From: Streptomyces sp. V3I8
Lineage (GTDB): Bacteria; Actinomycetota; Actinomycetes; Streptomycetales; Streptomycetaceae
Reading direction: 5' to 3'
NCBI RefSeq assembly: GCF_030817535.1
Contig: NZ_JAUSZL010000002.1
Span: 8,184,001 to 8,248,000, forward strand
Length of the DNA stretch: 64,000 bases
A program made the position numbers and the translations under genes. Positions 33,472-41,661 of the stretch are shown here, in pieces; within the stretch, counting starts at the first letter, position 1, and each line of letters starts with the position of its first letter. The notes beneath the pieces are model-generated. The model was not told the DNA's origin. It did no database searches and saw nothing but the letters and a program-made list of their open reading frames with translations.

Positions 33472-35255
33472 TGACCGCCGACGTGTCCGTGAACCCGCTC
33501 GTGTCAGCGGAACCGCTCGTTTCCGTGCGCTCGCTGTCCGTGGCCTACCGTTCGGGCGGCGCCGACGTGCCCGTGGTGCGCGAGGTGTCCTTGGAGGTGC
33601 TGCCGGGACAGACCCTGGCGCTGGTCGGCGAGTCGGGAAGCGGCAAGTCGACCGTCGCCGCGACGCTCCTGGGGCACCTGCGGCACGGGTCGCGGGTGAC
33701 GGGCGGCTCGGTACGAATCGCGGGGGCCGACGTGTTCGCCCTGTCCGCGCGGGAGCTGCGCCGGCTGCGCGGCGGCACGGTCGCCATGGTCGCCCAGAAC
33801 GCCGGGCAGGCACTGACCCCCTCCATGCGCATTGGCCGCCAGGTCGCGGAGGCAGGCGGTGACGTACCTGTCGTGGACCTCCTCGAACAGGTCCGGCTGC
33901 CCCGGCCCGCCGAACTCGCCCGCCGCTATCCGCACGAGCTCTCCGGCGGCCAGCAGCAGCGTGTCGCCATCGCCATGGCCATCGCGGCCCGTCCCAAGGT
34001 CCTCGTCCTCGACGAGCCGACGACCGGGCTCGACGTCGTCACCCAGCGCGGAGTCCTCGACCTGATCGGCGCGCTGCGCGACGAACTCGGCCTGTCCGCC
34101 GTGCTGGTGAGCCACGACCTCGGGGTCGTCGCGCACATGGCCGACGAGGTGACCGTACTGCGGTCCGGGCGGGTCGTGGAGGCCGCGCCCACCGGCAGGC
34201 TTTTCGCGGCGCCCCAAGATCCGTACACCAGACGCCTGCTGGCGAGTGTGCCGCGGCTCGACGACGAAGGGCTCGCGCGGGTGGGTGAGGCGGGGGAGCG
34301 GGAGGTGCGGCCGCGGGCCGTGATCCCCGACGGGGCTCCGGTCGCCGTCGCCGCGCGGGACGTCACCGTCGACTACGGGACCAGCCGTGCGGTGGACGGC
34401 GTCTCCTTCGACGTCCGGCGGGGCGAGGTCCTCGCGCTCGTCGGGGAGTCGGGCAGCGGCAAGTCGACGCTCGCCTGGGCACTGGCGGGACTGCGCACGC
34501 CGTCCAGCGGCACGATGACGCACGGGCCGGGTCAGGAGCTGGATGCCGGGGCGGGCGACCTCGCCCGACCCGCCGGGAAGCGGCCGTCGGCGCTGCGGCG
34601 CCGCGTCCAGCTCGTCTTCCAGAACGCCGACACCTCCCTCAACCCGCGCCGGTCCGTCGGTGACGCGGTGCGGCGGCCGCTGCGCTTCTTCGGCACGACC
34701 GGCACCCGTGCCGAGACCGCCGCACGGGCCCGGCGGCTCATCTGCGACGTACGCCTCGACCCCGCCCTCGCCGAGCGGCTGCCCGCGCAGCTCTCCGGCG
34801 GGCAGCGGCAGCGGATCGGGATCGCGCGCGCCCTCGCCGGTGAGCCGGACGTACTGATCGCGGACGAGATCACCACGGCGCTGGACGTCTCGGTCCAGGC
34901 CGACGTCCTGCGCCTCCTCGACGACCTGCGGCGCGAGCGGGAGCTGGCCTGTCTGTTCATCAGCCACGACCTGGCCGTGGTGCGGGGGATCGCCGACCGG
35001 GTGGTCGTGCTGTGGCGGGGTGTGGTGGTCGAGGAGGGGCCTACGGACGCGGTCTTCTCGGCGCCGGGGCACCCCTATACGCGGCAGCTGATGGCTGCCG
35101 TGCTCGAACCCGATCCTGATCCCGAGGCGCGGTTCGTCGTCGGGCCGGTGCCGGAGTGGGTGGACGCGGCGGAGGCGGGCGATCTGTGGATCGCCTCTGA
35201 CGGGGGTGTCCCCGGCGGGGGGCACCGCGTGCGGCGGTGGCGAGCGGCGGGGTGA
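33471..35255 (+). CDS. Fused double ATPase of the peptide importer (DppD-DppF in one chain)
   Basis: This 594-residue protein contains two complete ABC ATPase domains. Domain 1 has Walker A GESGSGKST near residue 53, signature LSGGQQQR near 157, then Walker B VLVLDEPTTGLD. Domain 2 has Walker A GESGSGKST near 324, signature LSGGQRQR near 441 and VLIADEITTALD. In many bacteria DppD and DppF are separate; the fused form is common in actinobacteria. The usual OppD/F C-terminal block (HPYTRQLMAAVLEPDPDP) is at the end of domain 2 and a related DPYTRRLLASVP ends domain 1. It energises the two permeases and completes the operon core. The large repeat downstream probably ends the transcript. Confidence 0.95.
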   Translation: MTADVSVNPLVSAEPLVSVRSLSVAYRSGGADVPVVREVSLEVLPGQTLALVGESGSGKSTVAATLLGHLRHGSRVTGGSVRIAGADVFALSARELRRLRGGTVAMVAQNAGQALTPSMRIGRQVAEAGGDVPVVDLLEQVRLPRPAELARRYPHELSGGQQQRVAIAMAIAARPKVLVLDEPTTGLDVVTQRGVLDLIGALRDELGLSAVLVSHDLGVVAHMADEVTVLRSGRVVEAAPTGRLFAAPQDPYTRRLLASVPRLDDEGLARVGEAGEREVRPRAVIPDGAPVAVAARDVTVDYGTSRAVDGVSFDVRRGEVLALVGESGSGKSTLAWALAGLRTPSSGTMTHGPGQELDAGAGDLARPAGKRPSALRRRVQLVFQNADTSLNPRRSVGDAVRRPLRFFGTTGTRAETAARARRLICDVRLDPALAERLPAQLSGGQRQRIGIARALAGEPDVLIADEITTALDVSVQADVLRLLDDLRRERELACLFISHDLAVVRGIADRVVVLWRGVVVEEGPTDAVFSAPGHPYTRQLMAAVLEPDPDPEARFVVGPVPEWVDAAEAGDLWIASDGGVPGGGHRVRRWRAAG

Positions 35256-35271
35256 CTGGCGGCTCTTCTCG

Positions 35272-35455
35272 CCCCGCCGCCCCTTCCCGTCCCGGGGGCC
35301 AGCCCCCGAACCCCCGCTCCTCAAACGCCGGAGGGGCTGGATGTTTCGCCGGCCCTGGCTTGATCTTTCAGCCCGTCCGGCGTTTGAGGACGAGCGCGTG
35401 AGCGCGACAGGGGGGCTGGGGGCGCAGCCCCCAGGGACGGGAAGGGGCGGCGGGG
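35272..35455. repeat. Large nested inverted repeat typical of Streptomyces intergenic regions
   Basis: The outer arms (35272-35293 and 35434-35455) are perfectly complementary over 22 bp. Inner arms CCTCAAACGCCGGA (35319-35332) and TCCGGCGTTTGAGG (35376-35389) are complementary over 14 bp. Further GGGGGCTGGGGGC-type hairpins lie between them. Sequences of this kind, with the CTCAAACGCCGGA core, recur between genes in Streptomyces genomes. It lies between the importer and the downstream hydrolase, so it may end or modulate the transcript; it does not look like a coding region. Confidence 0.85.
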
Positions 35456-35510
35456 GCGGGAAAAAGTCCCGCACCCACACCCCCCACCCCAGCGACAAGG
35501 AGCCAGGAAG

Positions 35511-37523
35511 TTGAGATACCGCGAGCACTTCGACCGGCAGGTCGCACGAGAGGACGTCTGGATCCCCACCCGCGACGGCCGCACCCACCTCCACGCCCGC
35601 ATCTGGCGCCCGGCGGACGCCGGAACGGCCCCCGTGCCCGCCCTCCTCGAATACCTCCCCTACCGCAAGACCGACTGGACGGCTCCCCGGGACGCCCAGC
35701 GCCATCCCTGGTACGCCGGCCACGGCTACGCCTCCGTCCGCGTGGACATCCGCGGCCACGGTGACAGCGAGGGAACCCCCGGCGACGAGTACGACGCCCA
35801 GGAACTCGCGGACGGCGTGGACGTCGTCAACTGGCTTGCGCGACAGCCCTGGTGCACCGGCCGGGTCGGCATGTTCGGCATCTCCTGGGGCGGCTTCAAC
35901 TCCCTCCAGATCGCCGCCCTCGCCCCCGAACCGCTCAAGGCGATCGTCACCGTCTGCTCGACCGACGACCGCTACGACAACGACGTGCACTACATGGGCG
36001 GAGCCGTCCTCGGCGTCGACATGCTCGCCTGGGCCGGCACGATGCTGGCGTTCGCCTCCCGCCCGCCGGACCCCACGAGCGTGGGCCAGGACCGTTGGCT
36101 GCCGATGTGGCGCGAGCGCCTCGAAGCCCTCGACCCGTTCCTGCACACCTGGCTGGCGCACCAGCAGCGCGACGACTACTGGCGGCACGGCAGCGTCTGC
36201 GAGGACTACTCGGCCATCGACGCGGCGGTCCTCGCCGTCGGCGGCTGGAACGACCCCTACCGCGACACCGTGCTGCGGCTCGTGGAACACCTGCCAGGCG
36301 ACCGCGTACGGGGGCTCATCGGCCCCTGGTCCCACCAGTACCCGGACCGGGGCCTGCCGCCCGGCCCGGCGATCGGCTTCCTCCAGGAGACCCTGCGCTG
36401 GTGGGACCAGCACCTGAAGGACGAGGACACCGGCATCATGCGCGAGCCGAAGCTCCGTGCGTGGCTGAACGACCCGGTGCCGCCCGCCACTTCCCACGAC
36501 GTGCTGCCGGGCCGCTGGGTGGGTGAGCCGGACTGGCCGTCCGGCGACGTCAGTTGGGACGAGCGGCCGCTGGGGCGGGGCGCCGCGCCCGTCCTCGTAC
36601 GGTCGCCGCAGCACACCGGCCTCGACGCCGGCCGGTTCTTCCCGTTCGGCAACGCGAGCGATCTGCCCCCCGACCAGCGCGAGGAGGACGGCCGCTCGGT
36701 CTGCTTCGACTCGCAGCCGCTGGACGAGCGGGTCGAGATCCTGGGCCGCCCGCGCGTCCGGCTGCGCCTCGACAGCGCGACACCCCGCGCCCACGTCATC
36801 GCCCGGATCTGCGACGTGGCCCCCGACGGCTCGTCCACACTCGTGACCCGCGGTGTCCTCAACCTGCTCAGCCGGCACGGGCGCGACCGGGCGGTGGAGT
36901 GGACCCCGGGCACGTACGGGACGGTGGAGTTCGAACTCAACGGCATCGGGTACGCCTTCCCGCCCGGACACCGCGTCAGGGTCGCCCTCTCCGACACGTA
37001 CTGGCCCTGGGTGTGGCCGCACGGCGAGCGCGGCGGGCTGACCGTGCTGCCCGCCGAGAGCGCCGTGCTCCTGCCCGTGCGGGATTCCGCGGCCGACGAG
37101 GGCAGGGCGCCCATCCGCTTCGAGGAGCCCGAACAGGCCCCGCCGCTGCCCGTCGAGTACGGGCGGACCGGCGAACCGACACCTGAGCGCCTGGTCACGC
37201 ACGACGTCGCCAAGGGGGAGTGGACGCTGGAGGTCGACCCCAACTACGGCGGATCACGTCTCTACCCGGACGGGCTGCGCTACGAGGAGAGCGCCCGCGA
37301 GACGTACCGGATCCGCGCCGACGACCCGCTGTCCGCGCAAGCGGTCTCCGAGTGGACGATCCGGCTGCGGCGCGGCGACTGGGACGCTGAGATCATCACG
37401 CGTACGGAACTGCGGGCGACGGCCGCGGAGTTCATCATGGACAGCCGGATGGAAGCACGGGCGGACGGAGAGACAGTGGTCGAGCGCGCATGGCACCGCA
37501 CCACCCCGAGGACGTCCGGGTGA
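35511..37523 (+). CDS. CocE/NonD-family hydrolase linked to the peptide importer
   Basis: This 670-residue cytosolic hydrolase is the paralogue of the gene at 8448. It has the catalytic domain with nucleophile S125 in FGISWGGF, YRKTDWTAPRD and DDRYDNDVHYMGGA. The C-terminal jelly roll runs to ERAWHRTTPRTSG. The TTG at 35511 is supported by AAGGAG 8 bp upstream and by the fit of RYREHFDRQVAREDVWIP to the family start. The gene lies 255 bp after a complete oligopeptide importer and its stop overlaps a TetR start. I infer that it cleaves the imported amide or peptide. Known relatives act on X-Pro peptides, cephalosporin side chains and esters, so the exact substrate is open. Confidence 0.88.
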   Translation: MRYREHFDRQVAREDVWIPTRDGRTHLHARIWRPADAGTAPVPALLEYLPYRKTDWTAPRDAQRHPWYAGHGYASVRVDIRGHGDSEGTPGDEYDAQELADGVDVVNWLARQPWCTGRVGMFGISWGGFNSLQIAALAPEPLKAIVTVCSTDDRYDNDVHYMGGAVLGVDMLAWAGTMLAFASRPPDPTSVGQDRWLPMWRERLEALDPFLHTWLAHQQRDDYWRHGSVCEDYSAIDAAVLAVGGWNDPYRDTVLRLVEHLPGDRVRGLIGPWSHQYPDRGLPPGPAIGFLQETLRWWDQHLKDEDTGIMREPKLRAWLNDPVPPATSHDVLPGRWVGEPDWPSGDVSWDERPLGRGAAPVLVRSPQHTGLDAGRFFPFGNASDLPPDQREEDGRSVCFDSQPLDERVEILGRPRVRLRLDSATPRAHVIARICDVAPDGSSTLVTRGVLNLLSRHGRDRAVEWTPGTYGTVEFELNGIGYAFPPGHRVRVALSDTYWPWVWPHGERGGLTVLPAESAVLLPVRDSAADEGRAPIRFEEPEQAPPLPVEYGRTGEPTPERLVTHDVAKGEWTLEVDPNYGGSRLYPDGLRYEESARETYRIRADDPLSAQAVSEWTIRLRRGDWDAEIITRTELRATAAEFIMDSRMEARADGETVVERAWHRTTPRTSG

Positions 37524-38188
37524 AGCCCGCCGAGCCCGTGCGGCCCGTGAAGGCGACCCGTCGTGCCGTCGCCGCCGCCGACCGCACGCGCCAGCCCACC
37601 GAGGTCCGGCGCCGGCTCATCGTGGAGGCGGCCGTCCCGCTCATCGCCGAGCGCGGCTACGCGTCCGTGGGCGTACGGGACGTCGCCGCCGCGGCAGGGG
37701 TGTCGGTCGGCACGGTCACCTACCACTTCGGCAGCGTCCAGGAGATCCTCTCCGAGGCCATGGTGCTGAACATCGAGCGGTACTACGCGGCACTCGACGA
37801 GGCCGCGCAGGAGGCGGCCGGCGGCGCCGACGCGCTGCGGCTGCTGATCGACGCCCTGTTCACCGAGGACACCGACCGGCACTGGCGGATGTGGTTCGAC
37901 TACTGGAGCGCGGGAGACCGCGACCAGGACCCCGAGCAGACCTTCACCGGCGGCCAGGCGAAACGGTACGAGGACTATCACAGCCAGATCCGCTCCCTGG
38001 TCGAACGGGGCGTGGCCGAGGGCGAGTTCGTGTGCGCGGATCCGGCCGGGTTCACCGTCCGCTTCGCCGCGCTCTCCGACGGCCTGGCCCTGCAGCGGCT
38101 GCGCCAGGCGCCGCCGCTGAGCACGCAGGACGCGCGCCGGCACATGTACCGGCTGGTCGAGACGGAGCTGGGGACCGGCGGGCGCTGA
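37520..38188 (+). CDS. TetR-family regulator of the peptide-import cluster
   Basis: This 222-residue regulator has a basic N-terminus and a TetR helix-turn-helix (IVEAAVPLIAERGYASVGVR, then GVSVGTVTYHFGS). The ligand-binding part includes WRMWFDYWSAGDRDQDP. The GTG at 37520 overlaps the hydrolase stop (GTGA) and has GAGGA upstream, so the two are coupled; an upstream ATG at 37490 would add 10 residues. The position suggests autoregulation of the hydrolase and importer. Its 3' end is overlapped on the opposite strand by the extended reading frame of the SGNH lipoprotein. Confidence 0.9.
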   Translation: MKPAEPVRPVKATRRAVAAADRTRQPTEVRRRLIVEAAVPLIAERGYASVGVRDVAAAAGVSVGTVTYHFGSVQEILSEAMVLNIERYYAALDEAAQEAAGGADALRLLIDALFTEDTDRHWRMWFDYWSAGDRDQDPEQTFTGGQAKRYEDYHSQIRSLVERGVAEGEFVCADPAGFTVRFAALSDGLALQRLRQAPPLSTQDARRHMYRLVETELGTGGR

Positions 38189-39146
38189 GTCGGTCTGCCG
38201 CCGAGGCCACTGCCTCGCCGACGGTCCGGCTGATCACCCGGGCGATGCGCAGGATGCCGGGAGAGCGGACCGGGCAGGGCCTGGGCGTCGACGTGGTCGG
38301 GGCCAGGCAGAAGTGCAGGTAATCGTCGTCGCGGTGCAGGGCGGTGCGGTCACTGCCCGGTCGGGTGCAGTACGGTCCGTGCCCGCGTTCGTACGCGGTG
38401 CACGGCAGGTACTGCGTCCAGGTGTAGCGGTCGGCGGCCCGGCTGACCGCCTTCCCGGCGTCCGCGAGCAGATCGCCGGAGGCCCGTGCCTGCCGTTCGT
38501 AGACCGCGTTGACGCGCCTGACCCGGTCGGGGGTGATCGGGTCAGGTCCCTGGAGGACCCAGACGACCCTCACCCCGTCGGCGGCACCCGCGATCTGGTC
38601 GGTCAGGCGCCCGGCGTCGGCGGTGTAGCGCGCGAAGTACCTGTCGCGCGCTTCGTCGTACGTGATGCCGTCCATGCAGGGCGTGTAGCCCCATGCGTTG
38701 CCCCAGAACTGCAGCACCACGTAGTCCGGCCGCAGCCGGCGCACCAGGGCGGCCGCCTTGTCCTTCGGCGGGACCAGGGAGTCCTCGGCGCCGCCCTCCA
38801 GGTAGTCGCACAGCGTGGTGCCGGAGTACGGGGCGCTGGTGTAGCGGGCTCCCGTCCCGTCCCGCAGGAGCCCGCCGAGGACCTTCTGGTTCTCCATGGC
38901 GAGGGAGTCACCGAGGTAGAGGACGGTGGGGCGGGGCGGTTGCCGAGTGGCCTCGACGGCTCCGGTGTCCTCTCCGGGGGTGGCGGCCGGGCGCTGGTGC
39001 GTGGTCGACCCGGTGGCGGGGGACGAGGGCGTGGACACGGGCCCGGGATCCGACGAGGGATCCCCGCACGCGGTGAGCAGCAGCAGTCCTGCCAGTACAC
39101 CTGCCAGTACGCCTTGCGGTACCCGGACGATCCACGGCTTGCTCAT
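38052..39146 (-). CDS. SGNH-hydrolase lipoprotein with an unusual C-terminal extension
   Basis: This 364-residue lipoprotein has a hydrophobic signal ending in a lipobox (LLLLTAC, Cys27) and a Ser/Pro/Thr-rich spacer. The GDSL/SGNH domain has block I YLGDSLAMENQ and block V Asp/His (RDDDYLHFCL). Most likely it is an envelope esterase or acetylhydrolase. ATG 39146 has GGGAGTTG upstream. A natural end near 38190 would fit the family, but no stop is reached until 38052, so about 45 Arg/Ala/Pro-rich residues run antisense over the last 137 bp of tetR. Either a frameshift removed the original stop or the tail is real. The last part of the domain (after HFCL) is also unusual. Confidence 0.75.
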   Translation of the reverse strand: MSKPWIVRVPQGVLAGVLAGLLLLTACGDPSSDPGPVSTPSSPATGSTTHQRPAATPGEDTGAVEATRQPPRPTVLYLGDSLAMENQKVLGGLLRDGTGARYTSAPYSGTTLCDYLEGGAEDSLVPPKDKAAALVRRLRPDYVVLQFWGNAWGYTPCMDGITYDEARDRYFARYTADAGRLTDQIAGAADGVRVVWVLQGPDPITPDRVRRVNAVYERQARASGDLLADAGKAVSRAADRYTWTQYLPCTAYERGHGPYCTRPGSDRTALHRDDDYLHFCLAPTTSTPRPCPVRSPGILRIARVISRTVGEAVASAADRLSARRSPAPSRPAGTCAGARPACSAAAPGAAAAGPGRRRARRSGR

Positions 39147-39175
39147 ACGGCAACTCCCGCCTCGGCCACCGAAAA

Positions 39176-39202
39176 CGGCCCCCAGACAAGCACAGGGGGC
39201 CG
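39176..39202 (-). terminator. 8-bp hairpin after the PLP decarboxylase
   Basis: CGGCCCCC (39176-39183) pairs with GGGGGCCG (39195-39202) around 11 bases. It lies between the decarboxylase stop and the SGNH lipoprotein start on the reverse strand, so the SGNH gene probably has its own promoter. Confidence 0.55.
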
Positions 39203-39247
39203 CACGGGGGAAGAGTCCGCGCGCCCGCGGGCCGTCGGCCGGCGCTC

Positions 39248-40660
39248 CTACGGACCGTCGGGCGGAAACAGGGACCCGGCCGCCCGCGCCACCGCGTCGA
39301 GCACCCGGTCCGTGTCCGCCTCGGAGGTCCGCCAGTTGCTGAAGGCGGCCCGCAGGGCGTGCGTCCCCTCGTGGGACGTCGGCGTCAGGAACGCCTCGCC
39401 GGAGTCCGCGACCGCCCGGCCCAGCGCGTGCACCCGTTCCCGGGTCGGTGACCCGGCGAGCGTGAAGCAGACGACGTTCAGCCGGACCGGCGCGAGCAGC
39501 CGCAGTTCCGGCAGGCCCGCGATCCCCTCGCCGAGCCGCCGGGCCAGCGCCACGTTCCGCTCGACGATCTCGCGGTGCCCCTCGCGGCCGTACGCGGCGA
39601 GCGAGAACCAGGCCGGCAGCGCCCGCAGCCGGCGTGAGTTCTCGGGCGTGAGGTGCACGAAGTCGGGGTCGCCGGTGGGCAGCCCGAGGTACGGCGACGC
39701 GTTGTGGAAGACCCGCACCTGGAGATCCCGGTGGCGGGTGAACTGCACGGCCGCGTCGTACGGGACGTTGAGCCACTTGTGCAGATCGACGCAGACCGAG
39801 TCGGCGGCGTCGAGGCCGTCGGTGAGGTGCGCGTGCTCGGGGGACAGCGCGGCGAAACCGCCGAAGGCGGCGTCCACGTGCAGCCAGAAGCCGTAGCGCT
39901 CCTTGAGGTCCGCGATGGCCCGCAGGTCGTCGAAGTCGACCGTGTTCACCGTCCCCGCGTTGGCCACGACGACGGCCGGGCGCCCGTCCAGCGCTTCGAG
40001 CGCCTCGGCCAGCCGCCCCACGTCGACGGCCTCGCGGCCACCGGGCAGCACCGGCACCGTACGCAGCCGGTCGCGGCCGACACCGAGCACGGACAGCGCC
40101 TTCGGGATGCTGGAGTGCGGGCTGCCGGAGAGCACCTCGACGGGGCCGAGCGCCGCGACACCCGCCTCGGACACGCGGATCCCCCGGCGTTCGCCCAGCC
40201 ATTCGCGCGCCAGGGCCAGCCCGACGGTGTTGGATACGGTCGCACCCGTCACGAAGGCACCGCTGTGCGCGTCCCCCAGTCCGAAGAGTTCCCGCAGCCA
40301 GCCCAGCGTCTCCCGTTCCAGAGCGGCCGCCGAGGAGGCGTCCCCGCCGGCGGCATTCTGGTCGTAGGCGCTGGTCAGCCAGTCCCCGGTGACCGCGGCC
40401 GGGGTGGCGCCGCCGGTCACGAAGCCGAGGTAGCGGGGGCCCGCGGAGGCGGAGAAGCCGGGCGCCCACCGCTCGGCGAAGCGCGCGAGGGCACCCTCGG
40501 CGCCGGCTCCCCGGGCCGGCAGCGGCTGCGCGTCCGGGGCCCCGCCGGGCGGGACGACGGGCCGGGCGTCGAGCCCCGACACCGCACGCGCGGCGAAGTC
40601 GCGGGCGGACTGGAGGAGTTCGGGAAGCCGGGAGAGGTCGTCGGCGAGCACGGGATGCAT
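39248..40660 (-). CDS. PLP-dependent decarboxylase (group II, aromatic/acidic amino acid type)
   Basis: This 470-residue fold-type I PLP enzyme has the lysine that binds the cofactor in VCVDLHKWLNVPYDAA. The PLP-aspartate region is WLHVDAAFGGFA, and the N-terminal RYLGFVTGGATPAAVTGDWL and NTVGLALAREWLGER blocks are typical of DDC/glutamate-decarboxylase-like proteins. The substrate is probably an amino acid such as an aromatic amino acid or 2,4-diaminobutyrate, but it cannot be settled. ATG 40660 is the likely start. No operon partner is evident. Confidence 0.88.
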   Translation of the reverse strand: MHPVLADDLSRLPELLQSARDFAARAVSGLDARPVVPPGGAPDAQPLPARGAGAEGALARFAERWAPGFSASAGPRYLGFVTGGATPAAVTGDWLTSAYDQNAAGGDASSAAALERETLGWLRELFGLGDAHSGAFVTGATVSNTVGLALAREWLGERRGIRVSEAGVAALGPVEVLSGSPHSSIPKALSVLGVGRDRLRTVPVLPGGREAVDVGRLAEALEALDGRPAVVVANAGTVNTVDFDDLRAIADLKERYGFWLHVDAAFGGFAALSPEHAHLTDGLDAADSVCVDLHKWLNVPYDAAVQFTRHRDLQVRVFHNASPYLGLPTGDPDFVHLTPENSRRLRALPAWFSLAAYGREGHREIVERNVALARRLGEGIAGLPELRLLAPVRLNVVCFTLAGSPTRERVHALGRAVADSGEAFLTPTSHEGTHALRAAFSNWRTSEADTDRVLDAVARAAGSLFPPDGP

Positions 40661-40852
40661 GGTGGCAGGGTAAGGGGGCGGTCGGGCAGAATCAGGGGCC
40701 GGTCACGGAGGACCGGCGCTGTCCGTGCGAACCGCCGGCGGGGGCGAATTCAAGATCATGTCACCGTTTCGTTTCAGCCACCCGGGCTCCACAACCGATG
40801 CCCTTCGGCGCGGGTCTAGCTGGCACGGATCGACCGGTAGGACCGGATCGAA

Positions 40853-40896
40853 GAGGAACCGCGGAGCAACCGCAGAGCAATCGAAGAGCAACCGGA
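40853..40896 (+). repeat. Four 11-bp tandem repeats before the L,D-transpeptidase start
   Basis: Units GAGGAACCGCG, GAGCAACCGCA, GAGCAATCGAA and GAGCAACCGGA (40853-40896) follow each other without gaps. The next 11 bases (40897-40907) contain the ribosome-binding purines. An 11-bp period matches a helical turn and resembles direct-repeat activator sites such as those of SARP regulators, but the array lies in the probable 5'-UTR. Confidence 0.7.
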
Positions 40897-40912
40897 GAGG
40901 GAAGGTCCGACC

Positions 40913-41608
40913 ATGGGGGACATACGCAGACGGACGGTCGTCGCACTGGGGATCACCGGGCTGGTGGCGCCGCTGACCCTGGCGCTGGGCGCGGCGCCGG
41001 CGCAGGCGGCGAGCTGCACCACCTCGACCGGCCCGTACCAGAAGCAGGTCGAGAAGTTCCTCGGCCGGCCCGTCGACGGCAGGCAGTCCACCGCCGACTG
41101 CAAGGCGATCAAGAACTTCCAGACCAAGCACGGCATCACCCCGAACATCGGTTACGCGGGCTCCGTCACCTGGGGCGTGATGGACCTCATGACCAAGCAG
41201 AAGGCCGTCGGCACGAAGCCCAACGCGGCGGGCAGGTGCCCGGTCAACAAGGGCCGCATAGCCTGCGTGAACCTGACGCTGCAGATCAGCTGGATCCAGG
41301 ACGGCGGGACCCTCGTGTACGGGCCGGTGCCGGTGCGTACGGGCCGCAACGGCTACGAGACCCGCACCGGCCTGAAGAAGATCTACTGGCGCAACATCGA
41401 CCACGTCTCGACCATCTACGACGTGCCGATGCCCTACAGCCAGTTCTTCGACGGCGGCCAGGCCTTCCACTCGGTGGGCGTCAGCATGTGGAACCCGCCG
41501 GGCTCGCACGGCTGCGTCAACATGACGAAGACGGACGCCAAGAAGTACTGGTCGCTCCTGAAGAAGAACGACGACGTGTACGTGTACGGCCGCAAGCCCG
41601 GCACCTGA
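40913..41608 (+). CDS. L,D-transpeptidase with peptidoglycan-binding domain
   Basis: This is a secreted 231-residue enzyme that makes 3-3 cross-links in peptidoglycan or attaches proteins to it. It has an N-terminal signal (cleavage near AQAAS around residue 34), a peptidoglycan-binding-like segment (AIKNFQTKHGITPN) and a YkuD catalytic domain. C201 in SHGCVNM and the upstream conserved histidine in QAFHSVG form the active site. ATG 40913 has GAGAGGGAAGG upstream, within the tandem-repeat region. It is convergent with the Gfo/Idh gene, separated by a hairpin. Confidence 0.92.
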   Translation: MGDIRRRTVVALGITGLVAPLTLALGAAPAQAASCTTSTGPYQKQVEKFLGRPVDGRQSTADCKAIKNFQTKHGITPNIGYAGSVTWGVMDLMTKQKAVGTKPNAAGRCPVNKGRIACVNLTLQISWIQDGGTLVYGPVPVRTGRNGYETRTGLKKIYWRNIDHVSTIYDVPMPYSQFFDGGQAFHSVGVSMWNPPGSHGCVNMTKTDAKKYWSLLKKNDDVYVYGRKPGT

Positions 41609-41619
41609 CCGGGCCGGGC

Positions 41620-41651
41620 CGGTCCGGCCGCTCCGGGGAACGGCCGGACCG
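41620..41651. terminator. 11-bp perfect hairpin between convergent genes
   Basis: CGGTCCGGCCG (41620-41630) and CGGCCGGACCG (41641-41651) flank a 10-base loop between the L,D-transpeptidase and Gfo/Idh genes. Confidence 0.85.
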
Positions 41652-41661
41652 TACGGGGACG

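Noticed and set aside
33504..37202. A 1232-residue reverse-strand frame opposite the ATPase and hydrolase genes
   Set aside because: It is a shadow of real genes; no motifs, and it crosses an intergenic inverted repeat.
40725..40976. A small gene overlapping the 11-bp repeat array upstream of the L,D-transpeptidase
   Set aside because: The frame only reads the repeat (Arg/Ser/Asn-rich) and runs out of frame into the real gene.
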